From Rhizodiscina lignyota (taxonomy: Eukaryota > Ascomycota > Dothideomycetes > Aulographales > Rhizodiscinaceae), in assembly GCA_010015805.1 (NCBI GenBank), contig ML978128.1, positions 744,001 through 808,000 of the forward strand: a DNA stretch of 64,000 bases, in the 5' to 3' direction. The translations under genes and the position numbers were made by a program. This document shows positions 42,873 to 54,984 of the stretch, one piece after another. The first letter of the stretch is position 1, and the number at the start of each line of letters is the position of its first letter. The notes under the pieces were generated by a model, which worked only from the letters and a program-made list of their open reading frames with translations, did no database searches and was not told where the DNA came from.

Positions 42873-44335
42873 ACGCGGTGCATTGGATCCGTTCATGAGA
42901 AATGTCTTTGATACCCGAGGGGCAGTGGATGCTCTGCTATGCAAGTAACAATATAGAATTCGGAAATTTCTAAGTATATTCTAAGAATTTCGTGAATCGC
43001 ACGCGCACAGACAGAGAACTCCAATGGGCAGCGGATCCCCCTTCGAGCGTATTGCAATACTTCTCCATACTCTAAACCAAGCTAGAGAACCCTATGGCAT
43101 TGAACGCGCATAGAGGAAAGAGTTCGATCAGAAGTGGATTCTCCTTCAGGCACTTGACAGCATTGAAATACTTTGTCGTATTCCAAATCAAGCACAAGAC
43201 TTCTATAATCTTGAACAAGTGCTGAGAAATGGTTTCCGGGAGCAGTGGATGTCGTTCAAGTCTTTGACACTATTGGAATACTTCTTTGTATCCCAAGCCA
43301 AGTCATAGAATTCTATCGCATCAGACGTGTGTAAAACCATGAATTGAATTTATAACGGATGCTTAACCAGCACCTTCGACATTATGGAAATACTTCCTTG
43401 AATTTTAAGCTTAGGCATCTACGTGACCCAGCATACAAGGTCAACAACACAGATGCTCATGGCTCTAAACAGTCTGCGGCCGGGAATGCATAGTGCTCGT
43501 AAGTATATCGCCGCCAAGTCATGCGGAAGTGGCCAAAGGGCACCATGCTTGGTGAACTTGCGACCGATATATGTTGGAGTTCCTTTCAGGCCTTCGAGAC
43601 TTAGGACTTATCACTGATATGTGATAGATCTAATGTATATTCTGGTGTATTTGCGATCTGGTGAGGAGTAGCGTAGTGCAGGGCTATCGTCCACGGGTAG
43701 ACGAGCTCGTTCCTCAAGGCTCCTTGGATTTGTATTTGGGTCGGTTTATGTATCTGATTTGAAGAAGTACTTACCATCCCAGGTCTGGCGCTGCGAGTCC
43801 ACTCAAGTCAGAAAGTTCCAGTCGGTGCCCAGTGCCGGTATTCGTTCGGCAAACTCCGCATATACTTTTCGCTAGGCTGTTTTGGGCTGTAGCGTGGCCG
43901 ACTTCACTGCAACATCAACTCTTCATTTTGGGTGTCCCTGAGGTCTCTACTGCAAGCAATTGGAACCTTATCTTATAGAATTACCAAGTCAGAGCTGTGT
44001 TTACTTTCGCTTGAACTGTTGCTTAACAACATGTGTAAACAAACAAGAGACCCCCTTGATGCCGCGGTTACACTTAGACGAGCTAGACTTTGATTGATAC
44101 TAGAGTTTATTAAACCTACATATAAGATGTATCTAGCATCAATATCACTCGTAGCAAAGTGTACCGGAGGTGAGTGTCCCTATCACAGCAAAGTTGTCAT
44201 TGAAAAGGGTAGGCACAGCGCGGTAAGCATTTCATTTCCTGTGGAAGAACCAACTACAATTACGGTGTCTTCCTTCCGTCAACAGCAAAACAGTGTGTAA
44301 TGACTATACGTTCAGTGCCTAGAATCCATTTTGCA
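42873..44335. other. Spacer with diverged tandem array
   Basis: Convergent spacer after ZRG17. Its first half holds the ~107-bp repeat array; 43420-44335 shows only short unsupported ORFs. Confidence 0.6.
42921..43412 (+). repeat. Diverged tandem repeat, unit about 103-111 bp
   Basis: GGAT anchors at 42927, 43033, 43136, 43247 and 43357 mark five units. Later in each of units 2-5 comes a shared segment: ATTGNAATACTTC...GTATTCCAAACCAAGC...ATAGAATTCTATNGCAT. Unit one is weak. Unit sequences are roughly 60-70% alike by eye. No ORF spans it. Confidence 0.7.
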
Positions 44336-45933
44336 CTACTTGGCTCGTCCGACAAAGGCCTCCTCCTCTGGCGTCCGCGTCTCATATGGAGACCGCGAGC
44401 TCCTCCTGTACTCCTCAATCGTCACCCTCCGGCTCTTCGGCCGGCTCCGACGCTCGCCTCCCAACTTCAAGATGCCTCTCGGCATGGGCGAGGCCCGGTC
44501 TCGTTCAACTGGGCGACGTAAGTAGTAACTTGTATGCAGCTTCGGCATGCAGGAGCTCGAGCGCTGAGAAGACATATACCTCATATCAGCCGCATTGGAG
44601 AACATCTGTGGCGGCACGCTGTTTGGGCGAGACATGCGCACGATCCTTGCTGGGAGGTCCGGCACGACTTCCCTCTCATACTCGCTCATGCTCATGCTCT
44701 TGAGGCTCTGCGACCTCGAGAAGCTGTCGCTCTTGACGGAAGCTGCGTCCTTGCTTCCTTCGGCCTTGGGAGATGACTGCAACGATGGTGGACGGTTGCT
44801 GGAGAAGTGGCCGCGCTCGAATGACTTCTTGTACGAGATCTTGCGCAGAGGGATATGTTCGCTTGACGCTCCATCAAGCGGAGGAGCCTCGCTTCCCTCA
44901 GTGTCCGACGCCTGTTGCTGTCTGTCCAGCGCATTCCAGAAGTCTGAGTCCATGCGCGGCAGCGAAAGCGGCGTCATGTGCTCATGAGACTTGCCGCTAA
45001 AAGACTCTGTAGTTGCCTCGACATTGCGATTGGGTGTTCCTGCTCGGTCGTACTGCGAGCCGTTCAAGAAGGGTCTAGGGCTAGCTGCACGCTTGCTCTC
45101 AACATGAGAAGGCACAGCGCCAAGGCCGCTGCGGGTTTCGGCTGGGGAGTGATGAGGACTGACACTGCGGTTGGTGCCGACGAAGGGGCCGTAGGGACTT
45201 GGTGGACGCGCAGGAGCCTCGACTTGAAGTTTCGATGGGCGACGACCGCGATCCTCGTAAACAGGTGGAGCGCTAGTCGAGATGCGCGTTGCACTGCTGT
45301 TTCTTGGGAAGTTCAGAGAACTGAGACTGAGAGTCCTTGTAGTATGCAGAGTAAGGTGCGGCAAGACTGGTGCGATAGTAGAGTTTCTTCTCTGCTGGCG
45401 TCTCTGTGCTTCGTAAACAGCTTCCAGGACTGCTAGCCTGAATCTACGCCTGGTGTAGAAGGTGATTGCGAAGGCACCGAAAAGGAAGAGTATGACGGCG
45501 GAGATGATGAGCCATACCAGCTCTCCATGATGCTTGCCTGGCTTGTTTGTTGACGCGTAGAGAGTTAGGGCGACTACCATGGAAATAAGAGCTGCTTCTG
45601 CAAGGAATAGACAGGCGAAGAATGACTTTGTGCCCCCTTTCGGTAGGTTGTTGTCATTCTGGCCTTCGACATCACGAGAGGCAGCCGCAGGAGCAACATT
45701 CGCGTCCATGGCATTCGTGTTGCCTGCAAAGTCGCGATGCTGCGGAGCCTGGGTGTTGTTGCTGCCTAAATGCGCGGCGCGAGTTAGAAAAGCTTGATAC
45801 TGGTGGTTTTATTGCGGCATCACTTACTCGTAGGAGCGGGAGGGACTTGTTCGTAATTGTACGAGGCTCGCTGAATTGGTATGGGTCTCGGGGTGCGACT
45901 GTTGACTCGCTCGAGCTGCTGAAGTTCAGCCAT
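44336..45933 (-). CDS. Membrane protein with two TM helices and long Ser/Arg-rich tail
   Basis: Exons 45828-45933 and 44336-45765 give 511 aa; the 62-nt intron joins PPAPT with SSNNTQAPQH in frame. Two adjacent membrane helices lie near residues 80-130 (FFACLFLAEAALISMVVALTLY and LVWLIISAVILFLFGAFAITFY), followed by a basic patch (TRRRFRL) and a ~380-residue disordered cytosolic tail with Arg/Ser/Pro motifs such as SRSQSLKSMSMSEYEREVVPDLPARIVRMSRPNSVPPQ. This layout recurs in filamentous fungi; no function is known to me. Confidence 0.72.
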
Positions 45934-46800
45934 GATGATGATCAGTCGATAATCATCAATAGAAGATCGGGAGTGTGGTTGTGCAGATGCAGCGAGTTGT
46001 CGCTCGGTCGCGTTATGAGAATGTAGAGGATTGAGTAACGGTTGGAGCTTAAAGAGGTGCAGAAGTAGCTTGACACGGTACAGAAGCAATTTGACAAGCT
46101 TTGGAAGCTTATCAAGCTAATCTCTGAACCTGTCAAGCAGGTTGTGCTCTGAAGTGAAGACGCAAGACTCGCGATTGTGCGTTGCAGTCGAGCTTGATCG
46201 GATGCAACGATGTCGTGAGGCGAGAATTGAAAGAGGGTGTTGTGGTGGCAAAAGATGCCTTGGCCTCCGTGCTTAATCAAAACAATAGTACGCGTAGATG
46301 GGAGGGCGACCATGTGTTTGGTGTTAGTGTGATGTTAGTTGCCAGAGCGTTGCTGGGAAGTGCTCTGCGGAGAGCAATGCACAGCAGCAATAAGGAATAT
46401 CCATCACCATCACCAGGCACTATAGATGATTTGGCACGACTTATGTTCGATTGGAAATGCTTCAATTTTACTTTACAAACTAATAAGAGGTAGAAGTTGG
46501 ATCTGCGCCACATCTCTAGCAACAGACGAGAGGGCGGCACACAAACGACCTTTCTAGCGCGCAATGTCTCCCAATCATTCAAAATCAACAAGGCCCAGGA
46601 ATGTCTTCCACTCCATGCACATGAGTTAACGACGAGCGGACATTTGAGAGCAACTAACAAGAAGCTGAGGAGGGGAATTAAACCATCCACGAAGCGCCAC
46701 GCTTGAAATCCAGAGGTATCGTAAAACATCAAAAGCAACGTATTTACCACCATTATTAGCAAGGCTGGCACCATAATCGATTGCGATACTCGTATTGCTT
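45934..46800. other. Spacer
   Basis: No supported gene. The long minus ORF at 46277-47077 overlaps the real downstream gene in another frame. A CT/AG-rich region near 46050-46140 holds a run of CAAGCTT-like words (TTGACAAGCTTTGGAAGCTTATCAAGCT). Confidence 0.5.
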
Positions 46801-48555
46801 TCACAATCCCTGAAAAGAATGAACGAAGCCCTCTGCATCCCTTCGAGACGTAAACGATAAGCGAAATCTCCCTGCGAATTGCGGAGGGCTGTACGAATGG
46901 CAGAAGATAAATGGCCGCAAGGTCTCCAGCTCGATAACGGTTGGTGCAATCCTGCATAACCAGTGCCGAGCACCAATCCATTCGGTGATGAAAGCGGTCC
47001 AGATGGGAGTTCCAACCATTGGACCTCGTCGAGGAGATGTCTCCAACCTGACAGCTCCCGTATCTTCGTCGCGCCACATGCGGAGGAGGTGAAGGTAGTT
47101 GTCGTCTTCGATCTCACCACTGTACTCCAGGAACTCACCTGGAACAAAGTCATCTAGACGACGGGATGGACGGTATCCTCCATCTTGGCGCTTGAGTGCA
47201 ACAAAAGCAGAGTAGAAGAGAATGAGCTGTTCGTACGCTGGAAAGTAAAGGTTTGCCCAGGTCTGATAACCCCCTTCGCCAGGATCAAGTCGGTTGAGCT
47301 GAAGGCGAGAGCCAATTCTGACGAGTTTAAGCCCAGTCAGAGGCATGCAGCGGTGAAGCGTTCTGCCTTCCTCATCTCTCATGGAGAAGAGGATCCGCGC
47401 TCGATGATCTGTATCGCGCCAGAAGAAGCGGGCGTGAACTGAAGTGTCGCGAAAAGAATATCTGAGGACTTCGACAAAGCCATCGGCGCGAAGAGAATCT
47501 CGAGCACGTATATCAATTCGCCCGTAGCACCTGGTGCTGCACATTTTATGGTCAGCACGATGATATACGAATTATAGTATCCTTGACCTACGGCGCTCCT
47601 GGGTCGTTTAAAGGCGTTCTTGGGCATGAGACTGTGAATATTCGCGTCGCCCAATGCATCTGATAGCCATTGCCGTTGGGTGAGCCAGAAGACCAAGACG
47701 ACCATGTGTACTCCGATGTATCGGAGAATGTTGGAGAAGAAATTACCTCCGGCACTGGCGGAGGCACCGGTGCATCATATTGTGGCGGAAATGGCGCAGG
47801 TAGAGCGAACGCAGGGTAGGTTGAGGAATGATGCATTGGTGGCCGTATCCGACGTGGCACTGGATAATCCCAAGGGGCTATCACGTTAGTGTCGTTGGAC
47901 TGGGCAGACATCGAAGGTGTAGCTTACCGGACTCGATCATGTAAAAGTCACCACTTCTCATATCGATCGGATCCTGATGGTGCAACAGTTGAGTCAAACG
48001 ACGGCGCAAAGTTTCCATGAGATCAGGATCCGAACGGTGCCTGGCAGTCCCGTTAGCATACAGCCCTATCAACGTGGACAGGTTGGGATACCTTCTAACT
48101 CCATCGAGGATTGTTTTAAGGAAGGTATTATACATCTCCAATCTTGCGTACATACTACAACCCTCCCTTCTGAATTTGTTCTCCAGGTCCTCCCACAGCA
48201 GCCGATATGGAGGCCGCCCCGACCACGTGGTACGAAGAGTCTGTTGGAACAGCACTCGATCGAGACATTTGTGAGTTTGCGAGATGCTGTTGAGCACAAG
48301 ATTAACATCGACCCAGATTATTCTCGGTACTTCGTTTGAATGGGAAAACTCCTCAGAGAGACAGCGATCAACATCTCTGAGGGCGCCCGCGACCTCGATG
48401 AGCCATTGCATGTTAGATGCAATGTCGGCATGGCGCTGAGGAACCTCGTCTACGAACCTCTGCAGCGCAGACGCATCGTCTTCGGCGGCCTCGGCCTGGC
48501 GGCGGAGTGAAAGGGCCATTGCGCAATGAGCTGCCGCCGTCTCATGATAAACCAA
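46801..48555 (-). CDS. Conserved fungal protein with C-terminal PH-like region (about 549 aa)
   Basis: Three exons, 47928-48555, 47592-47877 and 46801-47536, give 550 codons. The first exon is helical (LVYHETAAAHCAMALSLRRQ, then LLWEDLENKFRREGCSMYARLEMYNTFLKTIL); the second encodes a Pro-rich linker; the third holds the core: VRIGSRLQLNRL, WANLYFPAYEQLILFYSAFVALKRQDG, EYSGEIEDDNYLHLLRMWRDEDTGAVRLE, GPMVGTPIWTAFITEWI and FTSRRDAEGFVHSFQ. I recall this core in dothideomycete and other fungal unknown proteins. The frame is open upstream of the first exon (APFRQRSEKQALHSL), after an in-frame TGA, so a 5' exon is probably missing. Confidence 0.72.
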
Positions 48556-50207
48556 CGAGTGTAGTGCTTGCTTCTCGGAACGCTGTCGGAATGGCGCTCA
48601 GTTGTAATTGAACGCGCAAAACGATAGTTCCCAAAGCGGAGGTATCTAAGTTTAATAAGCCCGTGCCCTTAGAGATTGCGGCTCTTAAAGTATGGGGCGC
48701 ATTGACGTGGCATAAGGAAAGCCAGGATATTGTAATCGGCTGCTCTCGTCACCGGTCAAGAGCTCATTGAAGCCGTGCATATGCATCAAGACCAAGATTG
48801 CCTTAGGGCGTATAGCTTGATCTGCAGTGCATCGTGCTTCATCGTGACAGCGCACCAGATAGAAAGAACACAGCCAGCAACAACGACACTATAAGAGACA
48901 GAAGAGATGATAAACTGATGAGACGACTGAATTAGACATTTTGTCAATGAAAGGAACCATCGGAACTATCGAGTTTAAGTGTCTTGAGGCATCAGCCCTA
49001 GCGTCTGGGTTGCATAACACTTGTTGCAGCACGGCAGACATTTTTCGTGCACTGCTGACCAACCATTGTGACAGGGGACTACAGATTATCACGATATATA
49101 GTCAGAAGTCTCGCCGCAGGTATTCTGAAGTGGATTTGGTTGATATCTGCCTCAGATGGTCTGTATTGTCGTCAGTGTCTGAGGCTACCAGGAACCAATG
49201 ACCTAACCTTATGACAGAACGAAATGAGACAAAATACGCATGACCCGGCTACATGGTCCTTGTCTCAAGGCAGCAGCAACGCAAGGAGGGTTTGCAATGA
49301 GAAACAAGTCCTGGGAGACTCGATGCTTATATACTGATGAAAAAGGGTGCCATGCGGTCGGCAGAGGAGGAAATCCTTGGGGCTGAACCGCTTGGCAAGC
49401 AGTAGAGCTTTTGCAGTGACACGCCCTTGCAAAAAGATTATCTTGACACACTCACTCACTTTCTAAAATATCCTTATTGATATGCAGTAGTCTTCTTTTT
49501 CCATGCTATTTGCAGCATTTCACTGTCGAGTAAATTCTTGTCAATCTGATGTTAGAATGGAATTGCTTTCCAGTCACTCCAGGACTGCTGCCTTCAAATA
49601 CGAGACCGAGTATATACGATTCTTTTTGACCTTTAATACAGCTCCGAATGTCCTCCTTGAGGTTCCTATTGGATACCAAAGCTGGAGCTTGTATTGATTT
49701 CTTATTTTTCTGTAATATTTCCCTCTCCCTGGAAATTGCCTCTCTTTCCAGATCTATTGGCTTCTCGCACAATACAGACTGTACAGTTGATTACTTACTT
49801 GATGCCATGCTTGAAGCCAATGCATTTGAAGTTACAACATCATTCACCGGTATATTTGGTACACCCTTGATGGATACCACCTCAGATCTCCGCAAGCCAA
49901 GCATTAGATTCAATCATAGACACCGTCGGATTTCAGGGGCTATGCAAGGTACCACCAAGTTACCCAAAAAGAAGACGAGAAGTTCGTCAACGTCAAAATA
50001 TACGAAACCGTACTCGAATTGCTCTGATTTGGAGATGGATGTGCTGAAGATATACGAACAAGCTTCTAGCTGGCAGGCTCAGGGCAAAGTCATCGCGGAA
50101 GTGAAGGATCTAGATATAAAGGCGGATTGGCTTCCCTCGGGCATCTCAGAGGGAGTTCTGGCATATCAGCGTAATAACATCATTAATCGAATACCGTAGT
50201 ATAATTA
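48556..50207. other. Gene-poor spacer
   Basis: No confident gene. A 183-aa ATG-initiated ORF at 49648-50199 (+) is the best candidate: MSSLRFLLDTKAG, then a hydrophilic middle with KLPKKKTRSSSTSKYTK and a Trp-containing end. It has no domain I know, and an antisense ORF overlaps its first part. Confidence 0.4.
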
Positions 50208-51020
50208 TCAGCCCTTCAACTTCTCATCCACGATCCTCTGAACCATCTTCTCTAGTATGGCAATGTCTCCACCACCAGCTTTCGCTTCAAAATACCCTGC
50301 AACGCTCTTCTCCACATACTTGCCAACCATATCAACCTCGACATTCACCTCTTCGCCGGCCTTCTTCGCCGCCGTCACCACCCTCTCTTGCGTATATGCA
50401 ATCAGCATAACCTCCCACCACCCTTCCGTATCGTCCACCGCTGTGACCGTCAAGCTCGCGCCATCCAGTGTGATGAATCCCTTCTCCACCACATATCGTA
50501 GCACCCCCTTATCCCGCGGCTGCAGCCTGAACGTCAGTGCATTGCCGTCCGGCGTCACAGAGAGGATGGTGGCAATTGAGTCGACATGGCCTTGCACAAA
50601 GTGGCCACCCATTCGCGTCGCGGCGGACACGGCACGCTCGATATTTACGCCCGAGTCCTGTTTGAGGGAGCCTAGGTTTGTACGGCGAAGAGTCTCGGGC
50701 GCGACGCCGACTTTGAAGGATGTTTTGTCGAATTCTGTTACCGTGAGGCAGGCGCCTAGGCACGATGTGAGCGTCTTATTGAAGCATTTGGACAGTTCAC
50801 AAACCATTGACAGATATACTGTCACCGAGATGACAGTCTCCCAGGATTTCCTCTACATTTGAGATTGTCAAAGAGGTCCCGCCTCCTCCGCTAGCTGTTG
50901 TGTCGAGCTCCTCTAACGCAGCGACGGCTGGCTGCAGGTTAGTTTAGCTGTGGGAATCCCATCTGGCATTGATTTTGGTTCACACTCACTTCCTACCACC
51001 TCGACAATGCCTGTAAACAT
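50208..51020 (-). CDS. RIB5: Riboflavin synthase
   Basis: Cytosolic enzyme for the last step of riboflavin synthesis, dismutation of two 6,7-dimethyl-8-ribityllumazine. The product (233 aa) starts MFTGIVEVVGTVAALEEL. It has the two homologous lumazine-binding halves, the first with GDSISVNGACLTVTEFD and the second with VEKGFITLDGASLTVTAVDD, plus GGHFVQGHVD between. Exons 50990-51020, 50805-50927 and 50208-50755 sum to a whole number of codons. The first acceptor is the second of two AGs; the other gives a stop. It is divergent from the CoA-transferase gene, 212 bp away. Confidence 0.95.
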
Positions 51021-51232
51021 GATTTTAGATTCAGGTCAAGATGCGTCTGGTTCTATATAGAAAAGTAGGAGCTTCGGCGGCTTGTGCCTAGGCTTTCGGC
51101 CAGCCGCCATCGGCGGGGCGCCCGACGACGGATTTCCAGCATCCATTTAAAGAGCACTTCGTGCCTCGCGAGTGCCTTCCTCTGATCTTTTGAAAGTGAG
51201 GTAGGATGATTCTGAGGTGATTCCAAGTCCCA

Positions 51233-52757
51233 ATGGCTGCTCTCAGATCCTTCCGGCGCCTTTCCATAGCTTCTCGTACTCTTTCGTCTTTTCGTCAACC
51301 ATGGCGGGCAAGCTCGCGAGCGTTTGCTTCAGTGTCAGGGGCACCCGATCCTGCCAACCTGCCATTGGCAGGAATAAGGGTTCTTGATATGACCAGAGTA
51401 CTGGCAGGAGTAAGAGCTGTGCTGGTATTTATATTCAGTTTAGATTCTGACATCTTCTCTTAGCCATATTGCACACAAATATTGGGCGATCTTGGGTATG
51501 GCACGCGACTCTAGTATGGCGCCTCCGTCGAGGTTGTCCAATGTGTTCAAGAGCTAATGTGGGATTGAACGTAAAGAGCAGAGGTCATCAAAATCGAACA
51601 TCCCATCCGAGGGGACGACACTCGCGCCTGGGGACCTCCATATGCCACATACAGCAACTCTAGCCATAGCGGACCCGGAGAAGCGGCATATTTCCTGTCT
51701 GTGAACCGCAACAAGAAATCTGTCGGTCTCTCTTTCGCGCACCCAGCAGGTGTCGACATCCTGCATAAACTCGCTGCGGACTGCGATGTGCTGGTGGAGA
51801 ACTACCTGCCTGGCGGACTGAAGAAGTACGGAATGGACTACTCCACGCTAGCCAAAGTGAATCCGCGACTCATTTACGCATCAATCACTGGCTACGGACA
51901 AACTGGGCCATACAGCAACCGCGCTGGGTACGACGTGATGGTAGAGGCTGAATTCGGGCTAATGCACATCACCGGCGAGCGTGATGGGTCACCAGTGAAG
52001 GTGGGCGTTGCCGTCACAGATCTGACAACAGGCTTATACGCGAGCAATGGAATCATGGCGGCCTTGATTAATCGAGGAAAGACTGGACGAGGACAGCATA
52101 TCGATCTAGCGTTGAGTGACTGCCAAACTGCGACCCTGGTGAATATCGCATCGAGTGCGCTTATTAGCGGAAAGAAAGACTCTGGACGGTGGGGGACAGC
52201 GCATCCAAGCATCGTCCCGTATTGTGCTTTCAAGACCGCTGATGGCGATATTCTCGTCGGTGGGGGTAACGACCGACTGTATGGTATTTTGTGTGATAGG
52301 ATCAAGAAGCCAGAGTGGACCAAGGATGAGCGATTTACGACGAATGCTCTGAGAGTCAAGAATCGAGATGTCCTGGAGGCGATGATTGGGGATATTATAA
52401 AGACGAAGACCACTGCTGAGTGGTTGCAGATACTGGAGGGATCCGGCATGCCGTATGCGCCAATTAATGATATCCAGACTACTCTTAATCTTGAACACAG
52501 TATGTCTATACCAGCTCATGGAATGTTATAGCTAATGATTTGCAGCACAAGCACGAAATATGGTAGTCGAAGTCGAACATCCTGCTTGTGGGACTATGAA
52601 GCTCGTTAATACTCCCGTCAAATATTCAGAATCGAAACCGAGCATCCGCACACCTCCTCCAACATTAGGACAGCACACGGACGAAGTCCTGTCAGACCTG
52701 TTAGGTATGAGCACCTCAGACATAGATAAACTGCGGCAAGAAGGAGTCGTAGCGTGA
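51233..52757 (+). CDS. Class III CoA-transferase (CaiB/BaiF family), mitochondrial
   Basis: CoA moves between organic acids; the closest human relative is SUGCT (glutarate/succinyl-CoA). Product 447 aa. The N-terminus (MAALRSFRRLSIASRTLSSF) looks like a mitochondrial presequence. Family landmarks: [75 protein letters not shown] and the later GRGQHIDLALSD. Exons 51233-51409, 51464-51495 (32 nt), 51577-52499 and 52546-52757; phases agree. The final exon holds HTDEVLSDLLGMS, as in the family. Catalytic Asp lies in the usual place after the GER-type loop, but I have not assigned it with certainty. Confidence 0.92.
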
Positions 52758-52876
52758 ATAGATTTCCTGTAACAACCAAGACATGTTTATTCTTCCCACT
52801 CCCCTTCAACGCTTTACTTCCCGACGAACTTTAACTATGACTGATAGTATTTGACGCGTCATGAGGCATACCGACT

Positions 52877-54634
52877 TCAGACAATCCGTCTTCCAAGCCG
52901 ACGATTCTCTCTCTGCCGCTTGACCTTCATCGCTTCCCGTCGTCTCTTTTTCCAAGCTCTGTTCGTCTCGCCTCGGTGCTCCCAGAACCACTTGGAAAAC
53001 TCGCTCTCTTCCTTCTCTCCTTCCCTTGCATTGCCCGCTCCTCCACCCTGCTCCATCTCCTCATCATCATCTGTGTCGTCATCGTCTGCATCGTCCTCTT
53101 CGACATCCGCCATCATCTTGTCTTCCTCTACATCTTGTGCTTCATCCTCCTCCTCGATCTCTTCCATCGCTCCCAACTCCATGCCGAATGTAAACTTCTT
53201 CTCCCCAACTGCCGTATCCGGCTCCGGAGCAGCGCTCCTCAGGCCGCGCCATTCCATATCACGCCTTGTGTGCGGCGTCACTGGTGGTTTGAGAGTGAGG
53301 CTCGTCTTTCCGGGTGTTTCAGCACCTGCTTCGGCATTCTCGCCTTCGGCACCATCATCGACGTCCTCAGCGAAGAAGCTGAACGCTGTGCGAGATGTGT
53401 CGATGGCGAGCGGTTTCGTTGGCGAGGACTTGGTAGAAGAAGGGTTGGGTCGTTTGAACAGAGCCTCCAGAGGATGAACTGCCTTGGGTTCGGTGGCGGA
53501 GAAAGGCCCAGCGGAGTCGATTTTCAGTCCGATTTTGCTATTCTCTTGGAGGGGCACCTCATTTGCTTGAGTAACCAGGGAATCTGCCCCCGCTATGGTC
53601 GGCGTCTCTATATGGTCTGGGGTAGGCTCGTCCGCTTCGCTCTGTTTATTCCCTTGATTTCGTTGATTTTCTGGCTCCTCCTCGGCGATGGCGTCCGTGA
53701 TAGGCTTGTCTTTTTGCTTGTCTTTTTCGCTTCGCTTCTTTTTCTTTTCTCTTCGACTCTTCGTTTCCTCTTCGACGATATTGTTGTCCCCGTCAATCCA
53801 TCCTTTTCCATCAATATATTCCGCTACTGGTTTGCTTTTTCCGGCAACTGAGTCTTCCTTTAAAAAGCTAGCTTGCTTCTTGGTATTCTGGAACTCGTGG
53901 ACTACAATATCGTTGCTTGGTTTCTTCTTCTTCTTTTCTTTCTTCTCTGTCTTGTCCTTCTTGGCCTTTTCGGTTGACTCTTCCATGGCCTTTGTAGCGG
54001 CTGCTGTTGGAGGCAAGGTTGTACGAAATAGCATCTCCGGCTCCTTAGTGTACTTTGACTTCTCTCGCTTCTCCTTCTTCTCCTTCTTGCTATTATCCTT
54101 GGAAGTCTTCTTAGATTTTCGATCCACTTCTGGCTCCGTCCAGCCACGCTTGACACTCCGCCCTTCCGGCAATTCAATCCCATCATGCACCTTCTCTGTG
54201 AATTTTCGTTTCTTCATCTTCTTTTTCTCGGCCTTCTCAACTTCCATTCCACCCTCCTCCTCTGCGGCCCCGTCCGCATCATCTCCCCGCCTCTTTCTCT
54301 TCTCCGGCCTTGCATCCTGAATCTTGACCTTTTCGCCCTTCAACATCGCACCATTGAGTCTCTTCTTCAGCTTCTCTGCTTGTGTCTTCGGCATCTCGAC
54401 GTATCCGAAGCCCTTTTCAGGAAATGTCTGCAGACTATGGTACGATATGTTGCTCACGTGCGGGTGCAAGCTCGGAGCGATGATCTTTGAGTAAAGTTCA
54501 GGTGTAAATGGGGTAATATGAATTCGTACTTGAACTTCCGAAGTCTGCTGCGAGTCGCCAGAGGTCAATTGGGAGGAGGTATTGCTGACGGGTGCGATGA
54601 AGGCAGGTTGTACGGAAGATGTAAGCGCTGGCAT
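52877..54634 (-). CDS. RRM-like, Lys/Glu-rich nucleolar-type protein
   Basis: Single exon, about 585 aa from ATG 54634; the frame is open to ~54750 without a start. The N-terminal 40-120 region (VRIHITPFTPELYSK, TFPEKGFGYVEMPK) resembles an RRM. The middle is rich in Lys/Glu (EKKEKREKSKYTKEPE...), while the C-terminus has an acidic run followed by a basic end with FSKWFWEHRGETNRAWKKRRREAMK. This composition fits ribosome-biogenesis nucleolar proteins, resembling Nop8-type architecture, which I offer as a guess. Pervasive charge bias makes antisense ORFs here, which I reject. Confidence 0.78.
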   Translation of the reverse strand: MPALTSSVQPAFIAPVSNTSSQLTSGDSQQTSEVQVRIHITPFTPELYSKIIAPSLHPHVSNISYHSLQTFPEKGFGYVEMPKTQAEKLKKRLNGAMLKGEKVKIQDARPEKRKRRGDDADGAAEEEGGMEVEKAEKKKMKKRKFTEKVHDGIELPEGRSVKRGWTEPEVDRKSKKTSKDNSKKEKKEKREKSKYTKEPEMLFRTTLPPTAAATKAMEESTEKAKKDKTEKKEKKKKKPSNDIVVHEFQNTKKQASFLKEDSVAGKSKPVAEYIDGKGWIDGDNNIVEEETKSRREKKKKRSEKDKQKDKPITDAIAEEEPENQRNQGNKQSEADEPTPDHIETPTIAGADSLVTQANEVPLQENSKIGLKIDSAGPFSATEPKAVHPLEALFKRPNPSSTKSSPTKPLAIDTSRTAFSFFAEDVDDGAEGENAEAGAETPGKTSLTLKPPVTPHTRRDMEWRGLRSAAPEPDTAVGEKKFTFGMELGAMEEIEEEDEAQDVEEDKMMADVEEDDADDDDTDDDEEMEQGGGAGNAREGEKEESEFSKWFWEHRGETNRAWKKRRREAMKVKRQRENRRLGRRIV

Positions 54635-54984
54635 CGGTCCCGATGGTTTCTCTAGACGCGGTGAGAGCGCAGCTAGATACGAGCTTTCATTATGTCGGCG
54701 CAATAAATCGCCGTCCTTTTGCGGGAGCCAGCAGAGGCAATTATATTATGATTTAAAAATTAAGAGGCTGGTGAAGCTTTTCCGCAAAATCTTCCGCACT
54801 GTTGAAGAAAAAGGACCCCAGCTGGCCCAAGCTTTTCTGGGCGCGGGAGATCGCCGCTGAGGCTGCGATTTAGCGGAGCATTCCCATCAGCACAAACGCG
54901 TTTCACCGACTTGATTACCGTCCTTCCTCTCCCTTCTCCTCAATCCTTCTCCTCTCCTTCTGTCTCGAGAACTTGGAAGAAACA

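Noticed and set aside
49648-50199. 183-aa ORF as a firm gene
   Set aside because: No signal, domain, or conserved neighbour; an antisense ORF overlaps its first 125 bp. Kept only as a low-confidence mention in the spacer.
53688-54320. Ser/Phe-rich plus-strand ORF opposite the nucleolar-type protein
   Set aside because: Antisense of a Lys/Glu-rich region, which reads as Ser/Phe/Leu; typical artefact.
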